Origin: Nocardia paucivorans NBRC 100373
GTDB taxonomy: Bacteria; Actinomycetota; Actinomycetes; Mycobacteriales; Mycobacteriaceae
DNA: 64,000 nt
Reading direction: 5' to 3'
Assembly: GCF_000308675.1 (NCBI RefSeq)
Contig: NZ_BAGE01000057.1
Span: 1-64,000, forward strand
Shown: piece after piece, positions 36,760-45,945 of the stretch
Layout: every line of letters starts with the position of its first letter
How positions within the stretch are numbered: the first letter of the stretch is position 1
Translations under genes and position numbers: made by a program
Notes under the pieces: generated by a model
The model's input: the letters and a program-made list of their open reading frames with translations, nothing else
The model's database searches: none
What the model was told of the DNA's origin: nothing

Positions 36760-37604
36760 CCGACGACTGGGTCTCCCCCGGTCCGGCCTGGCTGTTCTGC
36801 CCGGCCGACCGCCCCGAACGGTACGCCAAGGCCGCCACGGCGGCCGATGTGGTGATCCTCGACCTGGAAGACGGTGTCGCCGCGGCCGATAAACCCGCCG
36901 CCCGCGAGGCCCTGATCGCGACCCCGCTCGACCCGGCCACCACCGTGGTGCGGATCAACCCGGTCGGCACCCCCGACCACGAACTCGATCTGGCGACACT
37001 GCGGAACACCGACTACCGGCTGCTCATGCTGCCGAAAACCGAAACGGCCGAACAGGTGCGTTCCCTCACCGGCTACCGGGTGGTCGCCCTGGTCGAAACC
37101 CCGGCCGGCGCGTTGGCCTTCGAACGGATCGCGCACGTGGACAACACCGTCGCGGTCATGGCCGGCGCGGAAGACCTGGTCGCCGCGCTCGGCGGCACAT
37201 CGAGTCGGAAACCCGACGGCGGCTACCGCGATATCGCCCGACAACTGCGCACCACCGGTCTGTTGGCCGCCAAGGCCCACGGCCGCCTCGCCCTGGACAT
37301 GGTGTTCCTGGACATCCGCGATCTCGACGGGTTGCGCGCCGAAACCGAGGACGCGGTCGCGGTCGGTTTCGATGCCAAGGTCGCCATCCACCCCGCCCAG
37401 ATCCCGGTTATCCGCGCCGCCTACGCCCCCACCCCGGAGGAGATCGCCTGGGCCCGCGGGGTATTGGCCGAGGCCCCGAACCATCGGGGCGTCTTCGCCT
37501 ACGAGGGCCGAATGGTCGACGCTCCCCTGCTGCGTCACGCCGAACACATCGTCCGCCGAGCCGCCGGCTCCGCCGAAAGGAACGACCACACGCCGAACAC
37601 CTGA
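36756..37604 (+). CDS. citE: CitE-like acyl-CoA lyase (Rv2498c-like, HMG-CoA lyase type)
   Basis: A 282-aa TIM-barrel lyase of the HpcH/HpaI/CitE family. VVILDLEDGVAAADK (about residue 31), VVALVETPAGAL (about residue 109) and AGAEDLVAALGG supply the metal and CoA pocket; KVAIHPAQIPVI is the C-terminal signature. The M. tuberculosis relative Rv2498c has been described as acting on 3-hydroxy-3-methylglutaryl-CoA and related beta-hydroxyacyl-CoAs, which suits the last step of leucine breakdown, giving acetyl-CoA and acetoacetate. It overlaps the preceding gene by four bases. Confidence 0.88.
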   Translation: MTDDWVSPGPAWLFCPADRPERYAKAATAADVVILDLEDGVAAADKPAAREALIATPLDPATTVVRINPVGTPDHELDLATLRNTDYRLLMLPKTETAEQVRSLTGYRVVALVETPAGALAFERIAHVDNTVAVMAGAEDLVAALGGTSSRKPDGGYRDIARQLRTTGLLAAKAHGRLALDMVFLDIRDLDGLRAETEDAVAVGFDAKVAIHPAQIPVIRAAYAPTPEEIAWARGVLAEAPNHRGVFAYEGRMVDAPLLRHAEHIVRRAAGSAERNDHTPNT

Positions 37605-37719
37605 CCCACCACGACGAGGACAAGACCCCACGAACCCGCCTCTCGACGGTCGGCACACCCGGCCCGCGCCGACGGAAACGGTGCGATCGAATACCGAGCG
37701 ACAAACCCAGGAGACCACA

Positions 37720-39672
37720 GTGGAACCACAGTGGGTGCCCACCGAGCAGGACATCACCGAAGCGCGAATCACCGATTTCGCGCGTTTCGTGGAGAAGCGA
37801 ACAGGTGAGTCCCTACCGGACTATCGGTCCCTGTGGCAATGGTCGACAACCGATCTTCCCGCCTTCTGGCGCGCGGTCTGGGACTATTTCGAACTCGGCG
37901 ATATCGCGGGCGAAGTGCTCACCGGCACGGAAATGCCCGGTGCCCAATGGTTTCCCGGCACCCGAGTGAATTATGTGGAGCAGGTGGCGCGACGCCAACG
38001 CACCGACCGCCCCGCCATCGTGCAGGCCACCGAGGGCAGCGACGAGATCCGCGAACTCTCCTGGCAGGAGCTGCTCGACCGTACCGCCGCCCTCGCCCAC
38101 ACCCTGCGCGAACTCGGGGTGAAACCCGGCGACCGGGTGGTCGGCTACCTGCCGAATATCCCGGAATCGGTGATCGCCTTCCTCGCCACCGCCGCGATCG
38201 GCGCTATCTGGAGCGCCTGCGGCCAGGACTATTCGGCCAAGGCGGCCCTGGATCGACTCGGCCAACTCGAGCCGGTCGTGCTGATCACCGCCGACGGCTA
38301 CCGTTACGGTGGACGAACCCACGACAAGAGCGACGATATCGCCGCCCTGCGCACCGGACTGGATACACTGCGCGCCACCGTCGTGGTACCTCGCCTGTCC
38401 GGTCGAAACACCGTCCCCGATTCCTCGACCTGGTCGGACGTCACCGAATCCACCGAAACACCCGCGCTCGACATCGAACCGGTGGATTTCTCCCACCCCC
38501 TGTGGATCGTCTTCTCCTCCGGCACCACCGGCCTCCCCAAGGGCATCGTGCACGGCCACGGCGGTATCGTCCTGGAACATCTGAAAGCCATTGCCCTGCA
38601 ATCGGATATCGGCCCCGACGACACCTTCTTCTGGTACACCAGCCCCAGCTGGATGATGTGGAACTTCCAGGTGGCCGGCCTGCTGGTGGGCGCCACCATC
38701 GTCTGCTACGACGGCAGCCCCGCTCATCCGACCCCCGACGCCCTGTGGCGGCTTGCCGCCCGAGTGCGCGCGACGGTCCTGGGCACCAGCCCCGGTTATG
38801 TGTTGGGCTGTATGAAGGCAGGCGCCGTACCGGGAACCGAACACGACCTGTCGGCGCTGAAACTCATCGGCATCACCGGATCGTCCCTCCCCCCGACCTC
38901 GGCGCTGTGGCTGCGCGACACGGTGGGCGCACATATCCCGGTCGCCTCCATCAGCGGCGGCACGGATGTGGTGTCCGCGTTCGTCGGCGGCGTGCGCACC
39001 GTCCCGGTCTGGCCGGGTGAACTGTCCGCCCCGTACCTCGGGGTGGCGCTGGACGCCTACGACGAGCAGGGCCGCCCGGTGCGCGGCGAGGTCGGAGAAT
39101 TGGTGGTCACCGCACCCATGCCCTCGATGCCGGTGGGTTTCTGGCGTGACCCCGACGGAAAGCGCTACCACGACGCCTATTTCGACACCTACCCCGGCGT
39201 CTGGCGACACGGCGACTGGATCACCATCACCGAACGCGGCAGTGTGGTGGTGCACGGCCGCTCCGATTCCACCCTCAACCGGCACGGCGTCCGGATGGGC
39301 AGCGCGGATATCTATCAGGCGGTCGAACAGCTCCCGGAAATCGCCGAAGCGCTGGTGATCGGCTCCGAACAACCCGACGGCGGCTACTGGATGCCGCTGT
39401 TCGTCGTCCTGGCTCCCGGTGCGGAACTCACCGACGAGCTGCGCACGCGAATCGCCGAGGTCATCCGCGCCGAGGTCTCGCCCCGGCATGTTCCGGACGA
39501 AATCCTGGTGGCCCCCGGTATCCCGCACACTCGCACCGGGAAAAAGCTCGAGGTCCCGATCAAACGCCTGTTCCAGGGTGCCGACCCGGCCCGGGTGGTC
39601 GAACGCAGCGCCGTGGACGACCCCGATCTGCTCGACTGGTACACCCGCATCCGCCCACCCGGACAGCGGTAG
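37720..39672 (+). CDS. aacS: Acetoacetyl-CoA synthetase
   Basis: A 650-aa AMP-forming ligase that activates acetoacetate to acetoacetyl-CoA. The start GTG 37720 (VEPQWVPTEQDITEARITDF) has AGGAG upstream and gives the usual AacS length; the frame is open further upstream into citE. SSGTTGLPKGIVHG (about residue 266), TSPSWMMWNFQ and GTDVVSAFVGG are AacS signatures, and GKKLEVPIKRL holds the C-terminal catalytic lysine. It follows citE by 115 bases and would use the acetoacetate released there, where M. tuberculosis has the scoAB CoA-transferase in the neighbourhood. Confidence 0.9.
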   Translation: MEPQWVPTEQDITEARITDFARFVEKRTGESLPDYRSLWQWSTTDLPAFWRAVWDYFELGDIAGEVLTGTEMPGAQWFPGTRVNYVEQVARRQRTDRPAIVQATEGSDEIRELSWQELLDRTAALAHTLRELGVKPGDRVVGYLPNIPESVIAFLATAAIGAIWSACGQDYSAKAALDRLGQLEPVVLITADGYRYGGRTHDKSDDIAALRTGLDTLRATVVVPRLSGRNTVPDSSTWSDVTESTETPALDIEPVDFSHPLWIVFSSGTTGLPKGIVHGHGGIVLEHLKAIALQSDIGPDDTFFWYTSPSWMMWNFQVAGLLVGATIVCYDGSPAHPTPDALWRLAARVRATVLGTSPGYVLGCMKAGAVPGTEHDLSALKLIGITGSSLPPTSALWLRDTVGAHIPVASISGGTDVVSAFVGGVRTVPVWPGELSAPYLGVALDAYDEQGRPVRGEVGELVVTAPMPSMPVGFWRDPDGKRYHDAYFDTYPGVWRHGDWITITERGSVVVHGRSDSTLNRHGVRMGSADIYQAVEQLPEIAEALVIGSEQPDGGYWMPLFVVLAPGAELTDELRTRIAEVIRAEVSPRHVPDEILVAPGIPHTRTGKKLEVPIKRLFQGADPARVVERSAVDDPDLLDWYTRIRPPGQR

Positions 39673-39890
39673 CCCTCACACAGGCCCGTGACAGCCACTC
39701 CATGGCCTATCCGGCTGTCGGTCACCGGTGAGGCAGGCCGGATGGTCACCTACATGTGCGACGCTCCCCGTCTGCCCCATTCGACTTGAACGCAAGTCGA
39801 AACCTTGGTATCGAGACAGCTTCTCGACGGTGGGTTCTTATCGGCGGTCGGAAACGGTGCCTGGCATGGGTCACCCAGGGGTTTGGCTCC

Positions 39891-40763
39891 TCATCGATCG
39901 CCCAGAGCACCTGCCTGATGTCCGGTGGTGGGATTCAAGACGAAATCCCCCTCCCGCCTGATGGACCGGACCCGGATCTCTGTGATGTCCCTGCCCCACC
40001 GGGTTTCACTCGACCACACCACCGCATGGATTTCCCGGATCGGTGGCAGGTCCGCGCCGCTCAGGTCCGTACCGGTCAGGTCCGCGCCGCTGAGATCCGC
40101 ACCGGTCAGGTCCGCGCCGGTCAAATTCGCGTGGCGCAGATTCGCGCGACCCAGTTTCGCGCCGGTCAGATCCGCACCGGACAGGTCCGCGCCGGGTAGG
40201 TCCGTGCCGGGTAGTTGTGTATGCGTATAGGACAGAATCGCGCTGGTCAGGTCCGCGCGGTGCAGGTTCACATCGGTCAGGCTCGTGCCGAACAGTTTCG
40301 CGCCGGTCAGGTCCGCGCCGGTCAGATCCGCACGATGCAGTTTCGCGCCGGTCAGATCCGTACCGGACAGGTCTGCATCGGTCAGATCCGCATCGGTCAG
40401 ATCCACGCCGCTCAGATCCGCACGATGCAGGTTCGCATCGGTCAGGCTCGTACCGAACAGTTTCGCGCCGAACAGGTTCGCACCGGACAGATCCGCGCCG
40501 CTCAGGTCCGCACCGAACAGGTTCGCGCCGCTCAGGTTCGCACCGGACAGATCCGCGCCGCTCAGGTCCGCGCCGGACAAGTTCGTACCGGACAGGTTCG
40601 CGCGGTTCCCGATCCCACGGACCGGGACGAACGAATACTCCTTACTTTGAGCAGATGCGGCAGGAGACATCGCAGCATGCTCTGTAGGACGCCGTGGTCG
40701 GAAGGTGGGCCAAGCCCCGGCGAGCAGCGACAACAACCGGCGCCGGTATGACAATTCAGCCAC
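39891..40763 (-). CDS. Pentapeptide-repeat protein
   Basis: A 290-aa protein. From about residue 53 to 245 it is built almost entirely of A(D/N)LxG/x pentapeptides (ANLSG, ADLTG, ANLFG, ADLHR), roughly 38 in a row. This is expected to form a right-handed quadrilateral beta-helix. The ends are non-repeat: an N-terminal basic stretch and a C-terminal PPIREIHAVVWSSETRWGRD. Some members (MfpA, Qnr, and immunity proteins of topoisomerase toxins) mimic DNA and protect gyrase; whether this one does cannot be told. Start GTG 40763 is chosen for GGGAGA upstream; ATG 40670 is the alternative. Confidence 0.8.
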   Translation of the reverse strand: MAELSYRRRLLSLLAGAWPTFRPRRPTEHAAMSPAASAQSKEYSFVPVRGIGNRANLSGTNLSGADLSGADLSGANLSGANLFGADLSGADLSGANLFGAKLFGTSLTDANLHRADLSGVDLTDADLTDADLSGTDLTGAKLHRADLTGADLTGAKLFGTSLTDVNLHRADLTSAILSYTHTQLPGTDLPGADLSGADLTGAKLGRANLRHANLTGADLTGADLSGADLTGTDLSGADLPPIREIHAVVWSSETRWGRDITEIRVRSIRREGDFVLNPTTGHQAGALGDR

Positions 40764-41075
40764 CGTCGTCTCCCGGGTTCGGCGCCAAGGGTGCTGCTTC
40801 GGCGTAGGAGGCGAGCTTTTTCAGCAAGGCGGACTCCACGACCCCGGCGCCGAATATGGCAGCGTGGTGTCGATGATCTCGCCGCAGGCAGTCGCCCGTG
40901 TCGTCGGGCCCGCGATACCTGGGTCGACCATCACCCAACTCGAGTACACACCCCCGCCAGGGCCGCCGTTGCTTTTGAGCCAGGACCACTCCTCGACCCG
41001 GGTGCTCACCTCCGGATAGGTGACACCGCAGTGCGCCGCCGCACCGGCGATCCCCCACAGGGCGTACTGCCACAT
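40756..41075 (-). pseudogene. Small membrane protein gene, frameshifted
   Basis: From ATG 41075 the frame reads MWQYALWGIAGAAAHCG...EVSTRVEEWSW...PGGGVYSSWVMVDPGIAG...IIDTTLPY and then stops at 40821. A second frame continues with IFGAGVVESALLKKLASY to 40756. Joined near 40858 the two give the layout of a common actinobacterial small membrane protein (MWxYALWGxAGAA...GGGVY...FGxGAxxxxxxKKLAxY). This suggests a frameshift rather than a real short protein. The family match is from memory and the function is unknown. Confidence 0.45.
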
Positions 41076-41083
41076 ACCTCACA

Positions 41084-41604
41084 CGATATGTGTCACAGCG
41101 TGCTTCAGCAGCGCTTCGGTGCAGACATGCTTACCTACGACCGGGCAAGTCGACACAATGCTGCTATTGACCGTCGGTCCGGAACTCGCCGAAATCGACT
41201 GGCCCCACGCACCGGGGCACCGCCGTTCATCGTCCGGCTCACCGGTCGCAACGGCCGGCTGTGGAGGCTTTTGTCGCGTCTTAGTGGGAACCGGGGCCTC
41301 GGAAACCGGCTGCGCGCGGGTGCGCCGTGGCGAGATCCGCCGGAAGTATTCGGGCAGTGACAGACGGTGTGGAAACGACACCGCCGATATGCCGCTATCG
41401 GAGAACAATGGCCTGTACCGGCCGCACGGAACACTGTATTCCCAGGGGCTCCGCGCGTTCGTCGACGGACTGCCCACACAAGCAACCTCGGCAATGTCTC
41501 GTGGCACTGGATGACCACAGGCATCGAGCCGGGCCCGGCCGGTTGGTTCCCGGCTCGGCCCGTTTTCCGAGGTGACGGCAGCACGATATCCCGGTACGTG
41601 AGGT
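41084..41604. other. Stretch without recognisable gene
   Basis: Frames are open on both strands but none resembles a protein I know; composition in these frames is not coding-like (many His, Arg and Cys runs). Probably remnant DNA between the broken membrane-protein gene and the IS fragment. Confidence 0.4.
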
Positions 41605-41641
41605 TGACCTGACCCCGGACCGAACCAGCGGGGTCAGGTCA
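41605..41641. repeat. Perfect 13-base inverted repeat next to IS fragment
   Basis: TGACCTGACCCCG, an 11-base loop, then CGGGGTCAGGTCA. It ends three bases before the left terminus of the IS fragment. It could be a factor-independent terminator stem (no T-run) or a palindromic target chosen by the IS. Confidence 0.6.
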
Positions 41642-41643
41642 CC

Positions 41644-42115
41644 TGAACCGTCCTGGGTCGGATGGAGACCTGGTTTAGGCCACCTCCGCTTCGGAGGCGA
41701 CGGTCTCACGGTAGCGCGTTCTCGTACTCGACCGGCGGGCAGTAGCCGATTGCCGAGTGCAACCGTTCGGTGTTGTACCAATGCACCCATGCGGCGGTTT
41801 CGCGTTCGACCTCGGCTCGTCCGGTCCAGGATCGCTGGCGGTCGATGAGTTCGCTCTTGTACAACCCGATCGTCGATTCCATCAACGCATTGTCCAGGGC
41901 ATCGCCAACTGAGCCGATCGAGCCGGCCAGGCCGGAGTCGCGTAGCGCCTCGGTGAAGGCGAACGAGGTGTATTGGCTTCCCGCATCGCTGTGATGAATC
42001 AAACCTGTTGCAGTAAAGGAGAAGTCGGTCCTTCTTCGGGTGAACAGGGCCTGCTCGAGAGCGCTGGTCACCAGCGGTGTCGTCTTGCTCGTCATCACCC
42101 GCCAACCCAGGATCC
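41644..42115 (-). mobile_element. IS3-family element, 472-bp truncated copy
   Basis: Identical to 43712-44183 except for one silent base (G at 41972 versus A at 44040), without indels. It keeps the terminal repeat TGAACCGTCCTGGGTCGG and the last 113 or so codons of the transposase (complement 41706-42115, including [11 protein letters not shown] and [12 protein letters not shown]). The rest, including orfA, the first catalytic Asp and the other terminus, is missing after 42115. It cannot move itself. Confidence 0.9.
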
Positions 42116-42301
42116 CGCTGACCCCTGACCAGACTCCGTGAGTCCGCGGTGGGCATGTGACTACCGGCCCGCCGTGGCGGCGAGCGCGGCGTTGCGCCGG
42201 CACCGCGTTGCTTGACGTGGACCCCACAGCCGGCAGGTGGGTTGTCCTGAGTCATGCCCCCATCGTATTCTTTGACTGACTGATCAGGTAATGATTGGAG
42301 A
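42116..42301. other. Spacer between IS fragment and TetR gene
   Basis: No gene seen. The last 40 bases hold CTGATCAG at about 42276-42283, a small palindrome that could be part of an operator for the TetR gene that starts at 42302. The sequence between 42116 and 42240 is not part of the intact IS copy. Confidence 0.3.
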
Positions 42302-42916
42302 ATGGTGCCGAGACGAGCTGATCCGGAGCGGATCGCGCAGAAGCGGGAGCAGATCGCCGTGGAGGCTGGCCGTCTGTTCGCCGCTCAGGGCTATGACCGC
42401 ACGAGCGTCGCGGAGGTCGCCAAAGCGGTCGGCACGAGTCCGGCCAGTGTCTTCTACTACTTCGAGGACAAGGCTTCCTTGTTCCGGGCGGTGTTCGAGC
42501 GTGACCTGCCTGCCGCCGAGGCGTTGATCGCCCGTCATGTCGAAGCGCCCGACCCGGTGACGGCGATCTTGGACGTACTCGACGCCCTGGCCCGAGACGC
42601 CGCCGACCCGTCGGCCTCGGGCATGCTGATCGAGCTGCTACGCCGCGCTGGCGATGACCCCGAGCTGCTCGCCGTGGTGGGGCGCACCGCAAACGTCCTA
42701 CGTGAGGGCCTGGCCGCGCTGATCTCTCGCGGGATCACCGAGGGAGCCATCGACCCGGACCTGGACGCCACCGAGACGGCGGCCTGGTTGCAGGCCATCG
42801 TCGATGCGACCTATCTCAACGCCCGTCCAGGGCACTCCCCACATATCGAGTTGCACCGCACCGTGCTGGGTTACCTCAACCCTCCGCAAGGCCGCCAGGA
42901 GGAACCTAATGGCTGA
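42302..42916 (+). CDS. TetR-family regulator
   Basis: A 204-aa protein. The HTH is LFAAQGYDRTSVAEVAKAVG-TSPASVFYYFEDKASLF (residues 23-60), followed by a helical domain. Start ATG 42302 has TGGAG upstream. Its end overlaps the next gene by eight bases, so the two are coupled and the regulator probably controls its own operon with the YqeB-like membrane protein. The effector is unknown. The pair sits between two IS copies in the same orientation. Confidence 0.85.
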   Translation: MVPRRADPERIAQKREQIAVEAGRLFAAQGYDRTSVAEVAKAVGTSPASVFYYFEDKASLFRAVFERDLPAAEALIARHVEAPDPVTAILDVLDALARDAADPSASGMLIELLRRAGDDPELLAVVGRTANVLREGLAALISRGITEGAIDPDLDATETAAWLQAIVDATYLNARPGHSPHIELHRTVLGYLNPPQGRQEEPNG

Positions 42917-43598
42917 GAACACCGTCAACGTATCGATCCCACGGCGATGGATCGTCGGCATGCACGCGGCAGGCGCACTGCTCGGCTTCGGCGCCGCCTT
43001 CGTCATCGGACCGCTCGTGACCTGGCTGCTCGGGCTCGCCGGTGACGCACCCGGTCCGCTGCGCTTGGCTGCGGGCCTGCCCCTGGTCTGGGCGATCCCG
43101 GTACTCACTCTGGCTGGGCTCGGTGTCGGGTTCTGGTTCGCCAAAGAGTGGCAGAAGGAGAACGGCACCATCACAACCACTCCCGAGGGAGTGACGGTGC
43201 ACCGTGCCGGGAGCAACCGCTACGTCGCTCGTGAACGCATCGGCGGTGTGTTCACCGACGGTCGCGACCTTATCGTCACCGACAGCGCCACGAACGAGCT
43301 GCTGCGCGTCAATACCGACAAGGTGCTCGTCGACAGGCTGCGCGACGCCTTCGAACGCTTCGACTACCCCTGGCAAGGAACACGAGACCCCCACGACCAC
43401 GCCTTCGCCACCTGGGTCGACGGCAGCGGGCTGCTGGATGCCCGCACGCACGACCTCCTGCGAGCCCGGCAACGTGCGCTGGCCGACAAGCGTCCCGGCG
43501 CCGCCGAGGACGCCCGAGACGAACTCCGCAACCTCGGCATCGCCGTACGCGACCGCCACGGCGCTCAGCAGTACCGGGTCATCGGGCGCGGCGAGTAG
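42909..43598 (+). CDS. YqeB-like PH-domain membrane protein
   Basis: A 229-aa protein with two hydrophobic segments near the N-terminus (ALLGFGAAFVIGPLVTWLL and LPLVWAIPVLTLAGLGVGFW). Then follows a soluble part with TPEGVTVHRAGSNRYVARERIGGVFTDG, a PH-like beta fold as in YqeB proteins, and a charged helical end. The function is unknown. It starts at ATG 42909 within the TetR gene end. The next 30 bases contain AGAGGAG and a short ATG frame of 11 codons, possibly the start of a lost next gene. Confidence 0.7.
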   Translation: MAENTVNVSIPRRWIVGMHAAGALLGFGAAFVIGPLVTWLLGLAGDAPGPLRLAAGLPLVWAIPVLTLAGLGVGFWFAKEWQKENGTITTTPEGVTVHRAGSNRYVARERIGGVFTDGRDLIVTDSATNELLRVNTDKVLVDRLRDAFERFDYPWQGTRDPHDHAFATWVDGSGLLDARTHDLLRARQRALADKRPGAAEDARDELRNLGIAVRDRHGAQQYRVIGRGE

Positions 43599-43773
43599 TA
43601 GCCAGTCGACAGAGGAGAATTCGAACGCATGCATCCGGCAACCCGCTCACGGACTGTCGTGTAAGAGCCCCGAGATCCCTATGCGAGGCCTGAATGAGTG
43701 CCAGTACGGACTGAACCGTCCTGGGTCGGATGGAGACCTGGTTTAGGCCACCTCCGCTTCGGAGGCGACGGTC

Positions 43774-44673
43774 TCACGGTAGCGCGTTCTCGTACTCGAC
43801 CGGCGGGCAGTAGCCGATTGCCGAGTGCAACCGTTCGGTGTTGTACCAATGCACCCATGCGGCGGTTTCGCGTTCGACCTCGGCTCGTCCGGTCCAGGAT
43901 CGCTGGCGGTCGATGAGTTCGCTCTTGTACAACCCGATCGTCGATTCCATCAACGCATTGTCCAGGGCATCGCCAACTGAGCCGATCGAGCCGGCCAGGC
44001 CGGAGTCGCGTAGCGCCTCGGTGAAGGCGAACGAGGTGTATTGACTTCCCGCATCGCTGTGATGAATCAAACCTGTTGCAGTAAAGGAGAAGTCGGTCCT
44101 TCTTCGGGTGAACAGGGCCTGCTCGAGAGCGCTGGTCACCAGCGGTGTCGTCTTGCTCGTCATCACCCGCCAACCCAGGATCCGTCGCGAGTACACATCG
44201 ACCAGAAACGCTGTGTAGACGAATCCCGACAGCGTCCAGCAGTAGGTGAAATCCGCCACCCACCACTGGTCCGGACGCGACGGCAGCGACCACTGCCGAT
44301 CCACTAAATCAGGATGGCGCGGCGCGCGATCATCACGCTGGGTTGTGCTTGTGCGGTGCTTGCCGCGCACGACTCCGGTGATGCCGCAGATCTCCATGAG
44401 CCGGCCTACCTGATCGCGGCCCATCACCCGGCCCTCACGGCGCATCGTGTGCCACAGTTTACGAACGCCGTACACGCCGCGATTACGCTGAAACGCCTGG
44501 TAGACGGTATGAGCGTCGTACGCCTCGGCCATTTGTGTTGCCGAGACCGGACCCGCGTGTTTGCGGGCGTAGTAGGTGGATGGGGCGATCTGCACGCCGT
44601 GCTCGGTCAGCACTCGGCAGATCGGGGCGACCCCAAACCGGCCCTTGTGAGCGTCGATGTAGTCGACGATCAC
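43774..44673 (-). CDS. IS3-family transposase OrfB
   Basis: A 299-aa DDE integrase-fold transposase. The catalytic residues are all present: D in [10 protein letters not shown] (about residue 139), D in [11 protein letters not shown] (about residue 202), E in [15 protein letters not shown] (about residue 241). The N-terminal HTH_21 part is [25 protein letters not shown]. It starts at GTG 44673 overlapping the expected end of orfA (GTGA). The sequence looks intact. Confidence 0.92.
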   Translation of the reverse strand: MIVDYIDAHKGRFGVAPICRVLTEHGVQIAPSTYYARKHAGPVSATQMAEAYDAHTVYQAFQRNRGVYGVRKLWHTMRREGRVMGRDQVGRLMEICGITGVVRGKHRTSTTQRDDRAPRHPDLVDRQWSLPSRPDQWWVADFTYCWTLSGFVYTAFLVDVYSRRILGWRVMTSKTTPLVTSALEQALFTRRRTDFSFTATGLIHHSDAGSQYTSFAFTEALRDSGLAGSIGSVGDALDNALMESTIGLYKSELIDRQRSWTGRAEVERETAAWVHWYNTERLHSAIGYCPPVEYENALP

Positions 44674-44995
44674 CGCAGTCGGCGGTCGACCTCCGCCGCT
44701 GCGAAAAACGCCGACGCGGTCTTCAAAATCTCGTTTGCCCTGCGTAATTCGGCGTTCTCCTTGGAAGCGCAGCCAGTTCGGCGTCCTGTTCGCTCACCGT
44801 CGTCGTTCCCCGTGTGGTGACAATCGGCTTATCCTTCTCGATCCAGTTGCGCAACGTTGCCTGGTTGATGTCGAGCAGCGCGCCTACATGCTCGCGGGCG
44901 GCGAGTTTCGCGCCGCCGTGCTCGGCGAGGTGGTCGTGATACATCCTCACAGCCCGCTCGCGGGTCTCTGGATCGAACTTCCTTGGTGCAGCCAT
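44670..44995 (-). pseudogene. IS3-family OrfA, frameshifted
   Basis: From ATG 44995 the reading is MAAPRKFDPETRERAVRMY...[13 protein letters not shown]...EQDAELAAL, the usual HTH part. The frame then runs into [13 protein letters not shown] and stops at 44723. The expected coiled-coil tail [20 protein letters not shown] is intact in another frame and ends at 44670 in contact with orfB. One base is out of step near 44761, so this copy probably cannot make normal OrfA. Confidence 0.75.
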
Positions 44996-45050
44996 ACCGG
45001 CATTCTCCTGGTGAGATCACGGTCTCCACCAGACCCAGGACGGTTCACAC

Positions 45051-45070
45051 CTGCCCTACCGATAGGGCAG
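45051..45070. repeat. Hairpin at the IS right flank
   Basis: CTGCCCTA-ccga-TAGGGCAG, a perfect 8-base stem four bases outside the right IS terminus. It may be the structure that attracted the insertion or part of the broken gene's own sequence. Confidence 0.5.
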
Positions 45071-45084
45071 ACCACGGGTCACCT

Positions 45085-45945
45085 ATGCATGCAGCAGCCC
45101 CGAAGGTCATACCTGAGCTACGTGTCGACCGCCCCGATAGTCGGCGCCAGGCAGTCTATGCAGCTGCGGCCGAGGTAACACAGCTGTTGGGATGGTCGGC
45201 CTATGATCTTGGCCGGCAGGCCGTCGCCGCACGGTACTTTACGCTGGGCCTCCGGCTTGCAGACGAAGCTTCCGATCGACCGCTGGGCGCGCGACTCCTG
45301 GCCAATCTATCCCATCAATACAATGCGCTCGGTGACTTTCGTCAGGCACTGACCACTGCGCGCGCCGCTCGAGTGGCCCTCCGAGGATGCGGCGCGCCCA
45401 GGGTCGAAACGATGTGTGTAATGATGGAGGCCAGAGCGCTGGCCGGCTTGCGCGACGGTCGGGGAACAGTTCAGGCCATCAATCAAGCCGAGCGACTGTT
45501 CGGTTGTTCTTCGCCCGAAGAACCGTCCTGGATTTCCTATTACGATGCCGCTGAGCTATCGGGTGATATCGCACATGCCTTCCGTGATCTCGGCGAGGAA
45601 AAGCGGGCTCGGGAATTTGCACGAGCTGCACTGACGACCACAACGCCCCGAAGGACGCGTGTATTCATCAAACTCCTCGACGCCCATGCGGCGCTGCAGC
45701 ATGGGGAGATGGAGGAAGCGGCGCATTTGGCCACAGGAGCGCTTCGTATCGGCAAAGGATTGAAATCGAAGCGCTACTTGCACTATCTGCGAACGTTTGC
45801 CCGTAGTCTTCCGGAGCCTGGGCATCCGACCATGGCCGAGTTCACCCATACCCTCATCAGGCAGCACCCCGATTTTTCCCTCAACCCGGACAAAGGCACT
45901 GCAAAACTAGAACCCGCTCCAGCTCTCGGTAAGTCCGTGACGTAA
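45085..45945 (+). pseudogene. TPR-containing XRE-type regulator, N-terminus lost at the IS
   Basis: The reading frame runs from the IS edge to 45945. AAEVTQLLGWSAYDLGRQAVAARYFTLGLRLADEA, LLANLSHQYNALGDFRQALTTARAA and later helices are the tetratricopeptide half of actinobacterial HTH-TPR regulators (usually about 400 aa, with an HTH at the N-terminus). No HTH is present, and none is found on the far side of the IS at 43.6 kb. The first in-frame ATG is 45085, with no good RBS. Its 3' end overlaps the kinase gene by 39 bases, tail to tail. Confidence 0.7.

Larger units (their letters stand above)
43712..45047 (-). mobile_element. IS3-family insertion sequence, full copy (1336 bp)
   Basis: The ends are imperfect inverted repeats: left TGAACCGTCCTGGGTCGGAT..., right the complement of TGAACCGTCCTGGGTCTGGT..., about 27 bases with three mismatches. 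Inside are orfA and orfB on the minus strand. No clear target duplication is seen (gac on the left, cac on the right), which suggests rearrangement after insertion. It adjoins a 5'-truncated regulator gene on its right. Confidence 0.9.

Noticed and set aside
40215-40751. Plus-strand repetitive frames (QVRAGQIR-like) and a possible CRISPR array
   Set aside because: The DNA repeats are the codons of the pentapeptide gene on the minus strand. The unit is 15 bases with no spacers.
44723-44775. orfA frame change as the normal IS3 programmed frameshift
   Set aside because: The normal shift occurs near the end of orfA at a slippery A-run before orfB. Here the change is about 90 bases earlier and removes the coiled coil.
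43709-45050. A 3-bp target duplication for the IS
   Set aside because: The flanks read gac and cac and do not match, so it was not reported as a feature.
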